Below, one piece after another: positions 12,562 to 23,866 of a stretch of DNA of 64,000 nucleotides. The DNA is from Sesamum alatum (taxonomy: Eukaryota > Streptophyta > Magnoliopsida > Lamiales > Pedaliaceae), in assembly GCA_034509735.1 (NCBI GenBank), contig JACGWO010000005.1, positions 25,600,383-25,664,382 of the forward strand, in the 5' to 3' direction. Every line of letters starts with the position of its first letter. Position 1 is the first letter of the stretch. The notes under the pieces are model-generated. The model was not told the DNA's origin. It saw only the letters and a list, made by a program, of their open reading frames with translations, and did no database searches. The translations under genes were made by a program, and so were the position numbers.

Positions 12562-12568
12562 TATAAAT
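12562..12568 (+). promoter_or_regulatory. TATA box in the solo Copia LTR
   Basis: TATAAAT within CTCTATAAATACTC, about 1.4 kb into the LTR, where the U3/R promoter of a long plant Copia LTR is expected. It is followed by a pyrimidine-rich stretch. Confidence 0.5.
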
Positions 12569-12606
12569 ACTCTTAGGTGTTCTCTTTATAAGAGATGATG
12601 AAATTC

Positions 12607-12609
<3 letters not shown>

Positions 12610-12637
<28 letters not shown>
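12610..12637. repeat. (CA)n microsatellite inside the solo LTR
   Basis: About 14 CA units, 45 nt downstream of the LTR TATA box. Confidence 0.95.
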
Positions 12638-13357
12638 TACCGCTGACTCCCTCCCCCTCTCTCTCGGCCGAATCTCTCTCCCTCTCTTCCAAGAAACTCT
12701 TCCAAGTTCTTTTATGTTTCACAATTGAATTTTAGGAGGGTTGATCTCGTTAATCAATAACATTTGATCGATCCGTCCTCTCCAAATATCATATACACTT
12801 GTTCTTTCCCTAGCACGAGGAGCAAGATACGTGGACGGATTGCGTGTACGAATTAGAGGGTCTCAAAGTCGAGATCTTGGAGCAAAACGGGGAACAACGT
12901 GAGAACCGGCTTGAAGATGAAAACGACAATCGCTAGGTTTCCGATTTAATGTTTTCGTCCCTTTTTCTTTTAAACCCTATGGCCTCCATGAAACTTTTAT
13001 ATGCTTTTATTATTCATGAGATACACCGAATGCCCAGGAGGTTCAAGGGAACACCCCTTGAAACGTGCTTATTCTATATCGTTTATGCATGTTTAAATTC
13101 TTGCAAATTTTAATTATACCGTGCTTCCGCATTCGCGCTACTCCCGGGCCGATCCACACGCCTTCAGTAGGCTTTCACTATCACGCATAAAACACAGTAG
13201 GAAGCGCACAGCACAACAGGGAGGAAACAACACACCAGGGTATTTCCTGCTGATGTAGTCAGGTATATGGCTCTTGTGCTAATCTTTACAGGGCCACCTA
13301 TTTCTACTCCACCAGTTCGACAGTAAGTGTCGCACTACTAGAGTAGGTTGGGAGTGA

Positions 13358-14141
13358 TGATGCCCTCTCAAATCCACTAGGCCAGCCCAAGAGCTCTGGT
13401 ATGTCTCCAGACAGGGCAGCCCAGCAAGCCAAGGCCACCAAGCCCAAACGGTATGGTTTTTTATGCATAAAGCCCAATTGTAAACACTAACCTGACAGGC
13501 CCACGAAAAAGGCTCGTAAAGCAATCCTAGTCATCAAACAGCTCGGATTCCATATCATACAGCTATCCAATACCTAAAGCCACGTCATGTTAAAAGATCT
13601 CATCCAGATTCTTAGTGGATTGACCAGAATCTGGATGTTTCTTAGCAAGTAACTGCTTTTCCGAAAAATCTGGTAGACATGGTAAGGTCAAGTTAGACGG
13701 CTATATCTTCACCAATTCAACTTCGGTTCATGTGCAGTTTGTTGGGTTGAGAAGCCAACGCTTCAGGCTTTCTAAAGGTATATGAAACTCAATAAAACTC
13801 CTCCAAAATCGGGTTCAACACTGACTATAAAAGCAGTACATTATGGAGTCATTTGGGACAACTTACATCTGGCATTTTGGCAACTCTCAAGTAACATCTA
13901 CTCTATTTTTCACTCACTTGACACACGAAATTCTCTCTATTTTTCAGCATATTATCACACAACAAATCACTTTACCATTATTCTCCCTTCTCCAAGTTTT
14001 TCTTTATTTTATTTAAGTCGAACATTACTGACTTAAGCATTGAAGTGCTAACCCCTCTCTGTAGGTTAGTCTCTTCTACAATCTTGGAACTTTCCAAAAG
14101 ATCCCTCGACATTTTTCGGTACTGCTGGACCCCGATACACA
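13358..14141 (+). repeat. 3' LTR of Gypsy element 1 (784 bp)
   Basis: It starts TGATGCCCTCTCAAATCC and ends CCCCGATACACA, matching the reverse complements of the Gypsy 2 LTR ends (TGATGCCCTCTCAAAATC and GGACTCCGGTTTGCA). The purine-rich tract TAGGTTGGGAGTGA lies just before it. The 13183-13357 stretch is the Gypsy 3' untranslated region. Small open frames across the LTR are chance. Confidence 0.85.
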
Positions 14142-15038
14142 TCAATATCATGTCAAAATTTATTAATGAAAACACGTAAATATATGTACGTTTATTTATA
14201 TTAATTTTTTCTTTGGATTATGCAGGAAACCATTTCTTTCCCACTCTCTTTGGATTGGAAAGGCTAAGAAGAGTTTTGGCAATAAATTCCAATCACAACA
14301 TGAGCTCTTGCGAGTCATCATATTACGAAATATGATTCCCTCGGCTTAGTGTTTGTAAACATTTATACTTTTTTTTTTTAGAAATTGATTTAAAATAAAA
14401 ATATATACAATAAGTAGAAAAAAGTAAAAACTTAAAAATATAAAATTTGATTAAAAAAAATAATGTGTGTAATTTGAAATTATCTGAAATACTAAAAGTC
14501 TTTGAAATCAATAAATCTTGGTAAATAACAAATTTAAAATTAGAATGTTTGGTGACAAAATAGATTTTACATTCCCAAATTTTTGTGCATATTCTAAACT
14601 TTTGGGAATATATTTCCTTTCCCAAATTTAAGATAATAATACCTAACAGAAATATGATGTTCGAAAATTTAATGCCAGAAAAAGATGTCATTCTCTGTTA
14701 CATAAATGCATCCATGAGCATTCTCAACTCAGCAGTGGAAACCCAAACGTCCCAAGCAATATATATGGCCCCGGATCCTCTACTTCCAATTCCTATTCCA
14801 TCTTCTGTTGCCTCTCAATACCATTACCATGTCGACATCTTAAGTGAGAGAAAGTGTTTTGTAGAAATTGTAGGCCAAGAGAGAGAAAATGAAAAAAGAT
14901 AATCAAAACAACGAATAAACAAAAGTCCATGGCAAGAGACAGAAAATATGTGAAGACGACAAGAATTATTTTTTGTCACTACAAGAAAATAAAAAATTAA
15001 AGATAAAAAGTATTTATTGAATTTTAAATATATATTGA
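14142..15038. other. AT-rich DNA without a recognised gene
   Basis: AT-rich flank of Gypsy element 1. A 105-codon open frame on the plus strand (14585-14902) has no recognisable domain and is probably chance. Confidence 0.4.
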
Positions 15039-16227
15039 CTAGCGTAGACCCATGCTATGCACGGTTATATATATATTTTTTTCAATTTAATAATATTTAT
15101 AATATATTATGCTATAAATTTTTTATTTTTAATAGGTAAAACATAGTAGTTTTGATTTTTTAATCTATTTTGATTATTATTGACAAAGATATTTTCCTAC
15201 ATATACAATATATTTCTACTTACTAAAATTTGTATTATATGAAGATTACTTTCATGTTTCAAACAGTTATGACATTCTATTAACTATATATATATATACT
15301 TTTTATATATGTTCAACCCTATATAAAAATATAAAAAATAAAGAATTAGTTAGAGATATTATTTGTATTATATAGTTCATCTTCATTAAAAATCATATTA
15401 AAATACATAAATCTAAAATGATCTTCCATATTAAAGAAATAAAATATAAAAAAATAAAAACTTACTTTTAATGAGTTATAAGAAAGATAAATAAAATGAT
15501 AAAAGAAAAAAGAAAAGATGGAAGATAAAAAGAAAAAAATAATTTAAAATAATTTCAAAACCCCAATATCATTTCATTATTTTGAACGAAAAAGATAAGG
15601 AGTAAATTAATTATCATGAATAACAAAATAACGTAAGAACAAATAAACATAAATGACTAAATTCAATTAAAGATGAAATATAGCAATATTATCACTGACC
15701 TTGATAATAAAAACACTTTCATCGGCTCAAAGAAATCCTAAAAGATGAAAGAATAATCTTAAAACAAAAGAATGAGTTGAACAAAAATAAATCAATAGTT
15801 AAAACAATAAATATTTATCATACATTTTTCTAAAAGCCTGAATACATTAATAAGAAAGGTTAGCAAGAGGAAAAAAAAAACTATAATAGTGCCAAAATTT
15901 AAAATACAAAATATATTAAAATGTATAAGTAGGCAATCATATATAACTACTAAGTTTTAACAAAAAAACAACAAATGAGTCTTGTTAATATGCTATAGCC
16001 TTCAAGCAATTTGCAAACCATACTACTCCCTATTCAAATTTTTGGATTTTTGGAAGCAATATAACACTGTAAAATATAAACGGCGAAAGTATGTCTCATA
16101 GTGACTTTTGAAAGATAAAATATGAAACTTTATCTCTATAAAAACTCAAGTAATTAATTATTCTATAGTTCATGTTTTGCATGAAGTAAATTAGAAAATT
16201 CAAATGTAATAACTTACTACTATATAG

Positions 16228-16261
<34 letters not shown>

Positions 16262-17159
16262 AGTGAATTACAACATAAGATTTTCTCTCATTTATCAAAA
16301 GAATGAGCTAATTAAAAACTAAGAAATTACTACAATCCCCTTGCAATATGTTGTTATACTTCGAAAACTTATTGAATTATTCTTAAATTCAGAAAGTTCA
16401 TTCATCAAATTTTCATTTTCAACTATTAATTATTGCCTTGTTTTAGGACAATAAAAAAAACATTGGTATTTTGTATTTATAAATTCTTTTATTTATTATT
16501 ATTATTTAATTACAAAATAAATTTTCTTTTCACCATATTTATATATATGTTGCAAAACTTTTACAAACTTAGTAAACTTTGAGGTTTTTATTTATTTAAT
16601 TATTTTGCTTCATTCGACCAATTACAAAAGTAAAAAGTATTTATAATGATATAATTTATTTTTCAAAAATTCGAAAGAGATATTTTTCTCCAAAAAAAAT
16701 TGCAAGTCAGTTGATTTTGACGATCTCTCATTTATAAAATTAAAATATTATAAAATGATACTTATTTGAATATTCCAAAATATACAAATAAAATCTCAAA
16801 ATTTTAATAAATAAGTACTGAAAATTTTAATTATTTAGTACAATGAACTAAAAAGATTTAATATCTCAAAGTTCAAAAAGAAATTTTATAATAGTTTTAC
16901 TACGAATAACTAAAAATAGTTAAAAATTTTATATTAAATTTTATTGAATTAAACTCTATATTTATTATTAATTTATCACATCTCTATAAAATTTTTGATT
17001 AAATTAAAATATATAAAAGAAGAAAATAAAATTCAAACAACCGTGTGGACCTTTTCTAAAACGAGCTCAAATTACACACACATGAAAATACATATATTTA
17101 CATGAAAATATAAAGATTTACAAATCATATGATCATAGATTTATTAGAATCATATTTAC
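15039..17159. other. AT-rich repeat DNA beginning with a GCTATGCAC motif
   Basis: It starts at CTAGCGTAGACCCATGC followed by TATGCACGG. A related phrase (CTAGCATGAAGCTCGTGC then TACGCAC) opens the DNA at 30129, next to the (TA)n tract. Such phrases occur at the ends of plant Helitron-like or other AT-rich repeats; no transposase or Rep/helicase coding is visible. The stretch also holds a (TA)n run at 16230-16258. No gene seen. Confidence 0.35.
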
Positions 17160-18650
17160 ATAGTTCAAGAAATTAATATAATCATTCTCTCCACCTTGTA
17201 AAGCATCGTAATTAGTAAAAAAAAAGATAAAATATAAAAAAGAACAACAAAACTAAACTTAAAATAAAAATTCAACGGATGATACTATAATATATAATGG
17301 TGTATAAAAATATACAAAAAGGTAAATTTTAAATAAAAATAAAAATTGAATATCATATGAATTAAGTAGAATCATATCAAGAAATAAATATGTACCTATT
17401 AAAACTAAAGAATTATGTTCCTTCTTGTAAAAAAAATGAAGTTTGAAAAAGAACAACAAAATTAAATTGTAGATTAAAAATTGAAAAGATGATAATATAT
17501 ATGTATATATAATGGGTGCATAAAAATAAACAATGGGTAAATACTTAAACATAAATAAAAACTAAATGGCAGATTAAGTAGAATCATACAAATACATGTT
17601 AAATAAAATATGTAGCAATTAACCCTAAATAAATCTATTTGCTCTTGAAAAAAAAACTAAAGAAGAACGAAATATGATACGGAACAACAAAAGTAAACTA
17701 TAAAACAAATTAATGGGTGAAACTATAATATATGGACAAAAAAACTGGTGTATAAAAGATACAAAAGAATAAATATTTAAATAGATACAAAAACTAAATG
17801 TCAAATCAAATAGAATATTTCAAATAAATGTTAAAATAAAATATCATCATTAACACCAAATAAATCTATTCCTTCTCGTAGAAAAACAAAATCAAGCAAT
17901 CACCATAGAAATATGAAAATTTAACACCATAAGAGGAATAAATATTAAACTTATTATTTAATAAAGAAAACACAAGAAAATGGTAGATATTATTATCTCA
18001 ATATGGACCTATAAACACTAAATAAATTTGTCCCTTCTTGTTAAGAAAATGAAATTTGAAAAAGAACAACATAATTAAACTACAGAATAAAATTTTAAAA
18101 GATTATATACATATAAATTGGTGCATAAAATAAACAAAGGATAGATATTTCAACAGAAATAAAGACTAAATGGCAGATTAAGCAGAATTATAAAAATAAA
18201 TATTACACGAAATGTAATACCCATTAAGGCTAAATGTTCATTCTTCTAAAAAAAACAAAAAATTTTAAAAAATGAAATATGAAAAAGAACAACGAAAGTA
18301 AACTATAAAATAAAATTAATGGATGATATCATAATATATAGAAACAAAAAACTTGTGTATGAAAGATAGGATAGAGTATATATTTAACAGAAATAAAAAC
18401 CAAATGATAAATTAAGTAAAATAATACAAATACATATTTAAAAGCAATATTTACCATTAACACCAAATAAATCTATTCCTTCTTGTAGAAAAATAAATCA
18501 AGCAATCACCATATATAAAAATATGAAAATTAACACCATAAGAGGAATAAATATTAAAGTTATTATTTAATAAAGAAAACATAAAAAATGGTATAGATTA
18601 TTATTTCAATATTTCAAGTATCATGAAAACTAAAATATAAAAAATAAAAC
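17160..18650. repeat. AT-rich tandem array with 614-bp higher-order unit
   Basis: A degenerate 200-230-bp unit, marked by the phrase GAAATATGAAAAAGAACAAC, recurs near 17240, 17443, 17667, 18056 and 18283. After every second unit comes a 160-bp module containing CAAGCAATCACCAT and ACACCATAAGAGGAATAAAT (near 17893 and 18503). The spacing 17443 to 18056 and 17667 to 18283 (613-616 nt) shows a composite unit present about twice. The phrase TAAATAAATCTATTCCTTCT marks unit starts. Non-coding. Confidence 0.75.
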
Positions 18651-19027
18651 GACATCGTGATAAAGAGTAAAACATCAGTTTAGCCACATGAGATGAGTGT
18701 AAATGATAAATAAATATTAAAATTTAATAGACATAAGTATATGAGTAATGGATGAAGATTAACATAATTGAAAGATCATGGAGGAAAACAAATAAATTAG
18801 TACCATAAAAAAGTGTAAGATGTTACTGTAGTCATAGAAAAAGCAATAAGATGAATTAAGTATACAGAGTGTTAAATTTTGAAATCATTTAATGGAGAAT
18901 AGAAAATTGGTAGAATTGGGTCTATCTAACGAATGAGAGATGCAGAGTATTTAAATACAAATGTGACAGAGACCATGATCATTAGGTAATGATTTAAGAT
19001 AAATATAAATTAAAATAGTATCATAGT

Positions 19028-19320
19028 TTTGGAGATATGATTTGGATAAATATAAAATAATATCTAATATATTAAAAGATAATGTTTCCAACCAATTAGA
19101 TTTCTTCTTGATAATTAGAAATTCAATTATAATCTTGGATATAAGATTTTGGATAAATATAAAATAAATATTTAATATATTAAAATAGATGATGTTTCTA
19201 ACCAATAATATTTTTCTTGACAATTAATTTTTTTATAACCTTGGAGATAAGATTCTAGATAAATACAAAATAAATAATGTTTCTAACCAATAAGATTTTT
19301 TCTCGGGAATTAAAAAATTC
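19028..19320. repeat. Three-copy tandem repeat of about 100 bp
   Basis: TTGGAGATAAGATT-type starts at about 19028, 19133 and 19233. Each is followed by GGATAAATATAAAATAA and by TGTTTC(T/C)AACCAAT, with decay between copies. Confidence 0.7.
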
Positions 19321-19403
19321 AAAAACACCAGAAAAAGGTATTTGGTCAAAATTGAACTAATTTGGTCAAACTTCGTTTTGCTATACATATATATATATAT
19401 AGA

Positions 19404-20148
19404 TGTGTACCGGAGTTCAGCAACACCACAAAATATCGAGGTATCTTCTTGAAAGTACCAAGATTGTAGGGGAGACTAACCTGCAGAGAGAGGTTAGCAC
19501 TCTGATGCTTAAGTCAGTAATGTTCGATTTAAATAAAATAAAGGGAAACTCAAACAAGCTGAGAATAATGATAAAAGTGTGATAATTGGTGTGTGAATAT
19601 TTGGAAAAGTGGATAGAATTTCATGTGTAAAAGCTGGAGTAAATGTTACTTGAAAAGTGTCGAGTTGTGAGCAGATGAATCTGAAAGTTGAAGTTGCCAA
19701 GTGACTGCACAGTATGCTCCTTTTATAGCCAGTGTTGAACCTGATTTGGAGGATATTTGTTAAGTTATGTATACCGTTGGAAAGCCTGAAGAGTCAGCTT
19801 CCTAACCCAACAAACCACGTATGAATTGGTGTTGAACTGGTGGAGATATATCTGCTTGAGTGGACCTTGCCACATCTGCCAGATTTTCCGAGAAAACAGT
19901 TATTTGCTGAGAAACATCCGGATTCTGGCCAATCTACTTGGAATCTGAATGAGACCTTTTAACATGACGTGGATTGAGGTGTTGGCTAGTCGTGTGATGT
20001 GGAATCTGAGCTTTTTGACAACTAGGCTTGTTGTACGCGCCGTTTTCGTGGGCTTTTGGGTCTGGTGGTGTCGGCCTGCTGGGCTGCTCGGCCTAGGGGG
20101 CCTGCTCCTAGCTCTTGGTCTGGCCCGATGTATTTTGAGGGGCCATCA
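19404..20148 (-). repeat. 3' LTR of Gypsy element 2 (745 bp)
   Basis: The plus-strand ends are TGTGTACCGGAG and GGGGCCATCA; it matches 29375-30100 throughout. The adjacent TCACTCCCCCCTATT (20149-20163) is the complement of the polypurine tract. Confidence 0.9.
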
Positions 20149-20519
20149 TCACTCCCCCCTATTCCAGTAGTGCGAGGCTTTTTGTCGGACTGGTGGAGTA
20201 GAGATAAGTAGCCTTGTGAAAGGTTAGCACGAGAGTTGTATACCTGGCTATGCCAGCAGGGGCTGTCTGGCTGGGCTGGTTTGCCCTACTGTGCTGCGCG
20301 CTCCCTACTGAACTTGCATACGTAATAACATGCAGATTTTGAATTGATTTTGAACTTATCTGTAGAGAAGATTTAGCAGGATAATCATTGCTACCAAAGG
20401 AAAGGAAAGAGAATTTCTACGGCGCGTGTCTGTGCTCGTGTTTCGTGATTGGGGCATGTCCGCCAAGCGAGGAGGAGAGAAATTGAGCCCTGCGCGGACC
20501 GGACTCTTTGTCTGTCAGG

Positions 20520-20529
20520 GTATAAAACC
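20520..20529 (+). promoter_or_regulatory. TATA box of the Gypsy 2 antisense gene
   Basis: GTATAAAACC lies 229 nt before the ATG at 20749, outside the LTR and on the strand opposite to gag-pol. It is conserved in the copies at 3267 and 10960. Confidence 0.6.
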
Positions 20530-20748
20530 CCTTTCTTGGGGAAGTTACCTTCTCCATCATTCTACCTTCGTTTGAGTAAGTTTCTACCCCTTTTGTGCGA
20601 ACTTTTCTCTCTTTGTCTGCAGGAAATTTTTCTGAAATCAATTTTTCCTCTCGCAGGTTTCGAGATTCTCTAGAGCTTTTCTCTAATTCCTTGCTTCCCC
20701 CTGCTTTGAAACTAGGTATGCCCTCCTGCTCCCCTCTGTTTGGTAGTC

Positions 20749-22852
20749 ATGTCCACTGGTAGCATAGATAGGGACGCCATAGAAGATGTATTGATTGATC
20801 TGTTGGAGCCTTTTGATGAGGGCGGTGATAATCCCATACCTTCTGACTTTGCCTCCCACTATGGAGGTGAGAGTGACGAGGAGGGAAACAACAAGGAGGA
20901 AGGGAACAGGAAGCGGACGGAGGACCTCCTGGTTGCGATCGGAGCCGCCGCCTTGCGCATATAGAGGTCTAGGTTGACCGAGCAGGAACTGGTGGGGGTT
21001 AGGGAGAAGTATGGAATACCTGGTAATTTTGTGATCCAGGTTCCTGCTTCTGCAGCCCGTCGTGATTCACCTCCTAATGGCTTTCTGTGCTTTTATCTGG
21101 CCAACTTGAAGCAGGCTTTCGATTTCCAATTCCTCCCTTCTTCTGTGAGGTAGCCACACTCTTTAACATTCCTCTGAATCAGTTAATGCCAAAATCTTTT
21201 AGTCTGTTGTCTAGGTTTTACTTCCTTTTGAGAAATTTAGGAGAGGTCCCTTCTGCTGCCTAATTTCATTCGTTTTTTTATGCTGAAGAGAGCTGGTCCT
21301 GGTCTTTTTTACTTCACCTCCCAAGGGAAACTCGATTTTTGTCCACCGAGTCCTCTATGAAGGAGTGGAAACGGGATTACTTTTTTATCTCCTCTTCGCA
21401 GCCCTGGAGGCTTCCTCAGGCGTAGGTTGTGAACCCTCCTGATTAGTTAAAATACTCAGCCCGAAACAGGCTTGCTGCCTTCCAGGCTTTGCTTGAACGT
21501 TTGAATGCCTCCCCTTTTGATTCTCGCACGATTGTACACCCTGCTATCCTCCACCATTTGTCTTGAGGCCTAAGGTGGCAAGCATGGATCTTGCTACTGG
21601 TATACAACCTATTTTTTGTTGCTTGCTTGCTGCAAGAATTTTGAAGAGAAAATGTATGTTGATATATTTATTGGTGTTTACCTATTGTGTGCAGGAAGAA
21701 TGTTCCAGAAGCTGTTGCAGGATAAGGCGGAGGCGACTCCTTGTGCTGGCTCCTCTGCAAGGCGAACCCTGATCAAGAGTCCTCCTTCCACCCCTACTAG
21801 CTCAGTTTCTACTGAAAACCCCAAGCGAAAACGCCCTGCTGACCCCATCCCGACTCCTACTAAGAAAGCTAAGGGCCAGTCAGGTCCCTTGGCGCCACCT
21901 GCTCCTCGCCTGGCCACACGAGTAGGAACTCCCCACCCTGCTGAGGAGAGGGCGGCACGCGAAAGGCTCTCCGTTGAGTGGACCTTGCAGGAGGACTACT
22001 CCCTTCTATTAGATGAGGGGGAGCCCAACCGGGCTAGTGAGATTCTAAAGGGGTTTATGCCTCCCCAAAACAAGACATATGCTGACAACATGCCTCGAGC
22101 TTAGGCCCTTGGTCTCTTTGCTACTTATCTCAGCAGGGTAAGTGCTTGTATAAAATATGTTAAGGCATAATGGTAAAAAGATTGTATAACCTATTTTATT
22201 TTGCCGTGCAGGCTTATGTGCTGAGGGGAAGTCTATTTAGCTGACTGGAGCAAGGAGGTCCTTTATTCGAGGGTTGACTTAAGAGGGTGGAGGAACTGGA
22301 GGAGGCCAACCGCAGTTTGAGGAGGCGATTCAGAAGAGAGACGAAGCTCGCCAGGAAGATGCTGCCACCCTGCGCCATCTGCGAGAGGAGGTCTCTGTCT
22401 TGCACGTCCATTTGGAGCAGATAGTTCTGCAAGCTGAGAGGGAAGAGAAGGAGTTGATTCGCCAATACCCTAAAATCGAGGAAGGTCGAGACATGATGGA
22501 GGATATTTGGCGAAGTCATATGGTTGAGTACACCAAGACCCCGGAGTTCCAGAGCATGCTGGTGAATAAGGCCCTGAAATATTATTACCATGGGTTCCAG
22601 ACCTGCACTCAACAGTTTGTTGTGGCTGGCTATCCTCCAGCCAGTGCTGACGCCTCCTTCCTAGATCAAAATGCAGGTTTGGCCACAACTCCGGACCTAG
22701 ATGATGATGGAACTGCTCTAGTGCTAGAGGTCCCTCCCTCTGAGGACGACCCGATGTCCCTGGACCTCACTGGCCAGGTGGTAGAGGATGTGGCCCCCCT
22801 GAGATCAGAGCCTCTTGCTGAAGAAAGCGTGCCCCCTCCTGCTGGTAACTGA
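20749..22852 (+). pseudogene. Antisense gene of Gypsy element 2 (putative gypsy-type transposon protein)
   Basis: Homologue of the gene at 915-3044. ATG at 20749 (MSTGSIDRDAIEDVLIDLLE), then an acidic stretch, REKYGIPGNFVIQVPASA, and PPNGFLCFYLANLKQAFDF, which fits the plant 'putative gypsy type transposon' domain. The second exon carries a basic, Pro/Lys-rich stretch (NPKRKRPADPIPTPTKKAKG) that could serve as a nuclear localisation signal. The third is coiled-coil and ends ...ESVPPPAGN at 22852. Intron 1 is 21575-21694 and intron 2 is 22138-22211, both GT-AG and in the same places as in element 1. Stops (near 20962 and after 21150) and a frameshift near 22330 disable it. Role unknown. Confidence 0.8.
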
Positions 22853-23866
22853 ATTTGCTCCCCTTTAAGAGAACAATTTTAATTTTTCCTGCTGAACAAT
22901 TGGTACCCCCTACGCGGGGTTTTGCACGTGCCCGTATGTGGGCTTTGAATAGTTTTCTATTTTTGCTGGCACTTTGATGCCAAGAATCTTACTTCTCCCC
23001 CTCCTTACTTTTATGAGTATTCTTGCTTTCCTGTCTAGCTTATTTGTGCTTACTGCCATGCTTTTGTTTTCCTGCATGTTAGTGTGAATGTTTTGCTGGT
23101 ATGGGCTTAGTGTGCCCAGAAAATGAGGTGTTCACCTGTAGGTAAGTACTTGCACATAGGAGGCTTTTTGAGACTTGATAGTAAAACATGAGATTCACTT
23201 AGACTTCTTGTTGCAAGCAAGGAAGGTTTTAACATAAACCAAATTGTCAGAAAGAGATGTTTCTCATAAAAAAATACGCATAAGTATAAGGGTGATGTAA
23301 CCTGCTAGGAGGTTCCCAACTTAAGTAGTAGAAACACCTGTTGTAGCATGGTAGCAGGCCTGAATGTTGGCCAAGGGCCCGTTTATGTGTGATCCCCCTG
23401 CTGATGGAGCAGGTTGGTCAGCAGCCTTCTACCGTCAACAAGGCAGGTGCTCGCCCGGCTTGGTGGCCTTTTATTGGCAGCCTTATCCAGTAGGAGCGGG
23501 GTAAAACCTGCTGCAAGAAGCAGTAAGTAAATGCTAGCAAAAAGCAAGTAGGAGGATAATCCGAAAAATAACTCAGCATGTGAGGGCAAGTTATTAATAC
23601 TTCCAGTTTAGAGAAAATGACCAAGTATGTGCCCTTTCTGGGGCAACTTATTAGGGCTTTTGCAGCCAGGAGAGGTGCGCCAGTAGGGCGTCTTATCAAA
23701 GCCAATAAGAGTGCGCTAGCAGGGCGGCTTATCAGGGCTCGAAGCCAGTAAGGTAATTAACCTGTTTGACAAAACATAGTATAGCAAAGGAGCAAGACTT
23801 GCTCTTTATTCACGCAGTAAGTGCTGATCAAGCAGGTAGTAAAGTAATGAGCCTAGAGTAGGGTGT
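22853..23866. other. Spacer between the antisense gene and pol in Gypsy 2
   Basis: No gene. It holds a roughly 36-bp imperfect tandem duplication near 23672-23745 (GTGCGCCAGTAGGGCG and GTGCGCTAGCAGGGCG, each followed by (T/G)CTTATCA). Homologous to 1-914. Confidence 0.6.

Larger units (their letters stand above)
11167..13177 (+). repeat. Solo LTR of the Copia 1 family, full length (2011 bp)
   Basis: It begins TGTTAGAATAGG and ends GGCTTTCA, giving TG...CA ends. It is flanked by a perfect 5-bp duplication CTATC (11162-11166 and 13178-13182). The flanking Gypsy sequence continues across it: the downstream ACGCATAAAACACAGTAGG matches the reverse complement of Gypsy element 2 near 20290-20330. 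No internal Copia domain is present, so it arose by LTR-LTR recombination. It is the only complete LTR of this family here and serves as the reference for the two truncated ones. Confidence 0.93.
1..14141 (+). mobile_element. Tat-type Ty3/Gypsy element 1, 3' part, interrupted by Copia DNA
   Basis: This is the 3' portion of a Gypsy LTR retrotransposon read on the plus strand; gag-pol lies beyond the left edge. The assignment comes from homology, in reverse orientation, with the complete element at 19404-30100: the spacer (1-914), the antisense gene (915-3044), the region before the LTR and the LTR itself (13358-14141) match in order. A Copia element and a solo Copia LTR interrupt it. The Gypsy sequence stops before the solo LTR at 11166 and resumes at 13183. 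The TCAAT after 14141 would be the target duplication, but its partner is outside the window. Confidence 0.85.

Noticed and set aside
14585..14902. 105-codon frame in AT-rich DNA as a host gene
   Set aside because: No recognisable domain, no splice or promoter support, and no homologous copy in the window.
17259..19223. Open frames rich in Phe/Ile/Tyr in the AT-rich block
   Set aside because: Base composition alone explains them; they cross repeat unit boundaries and show no domain.
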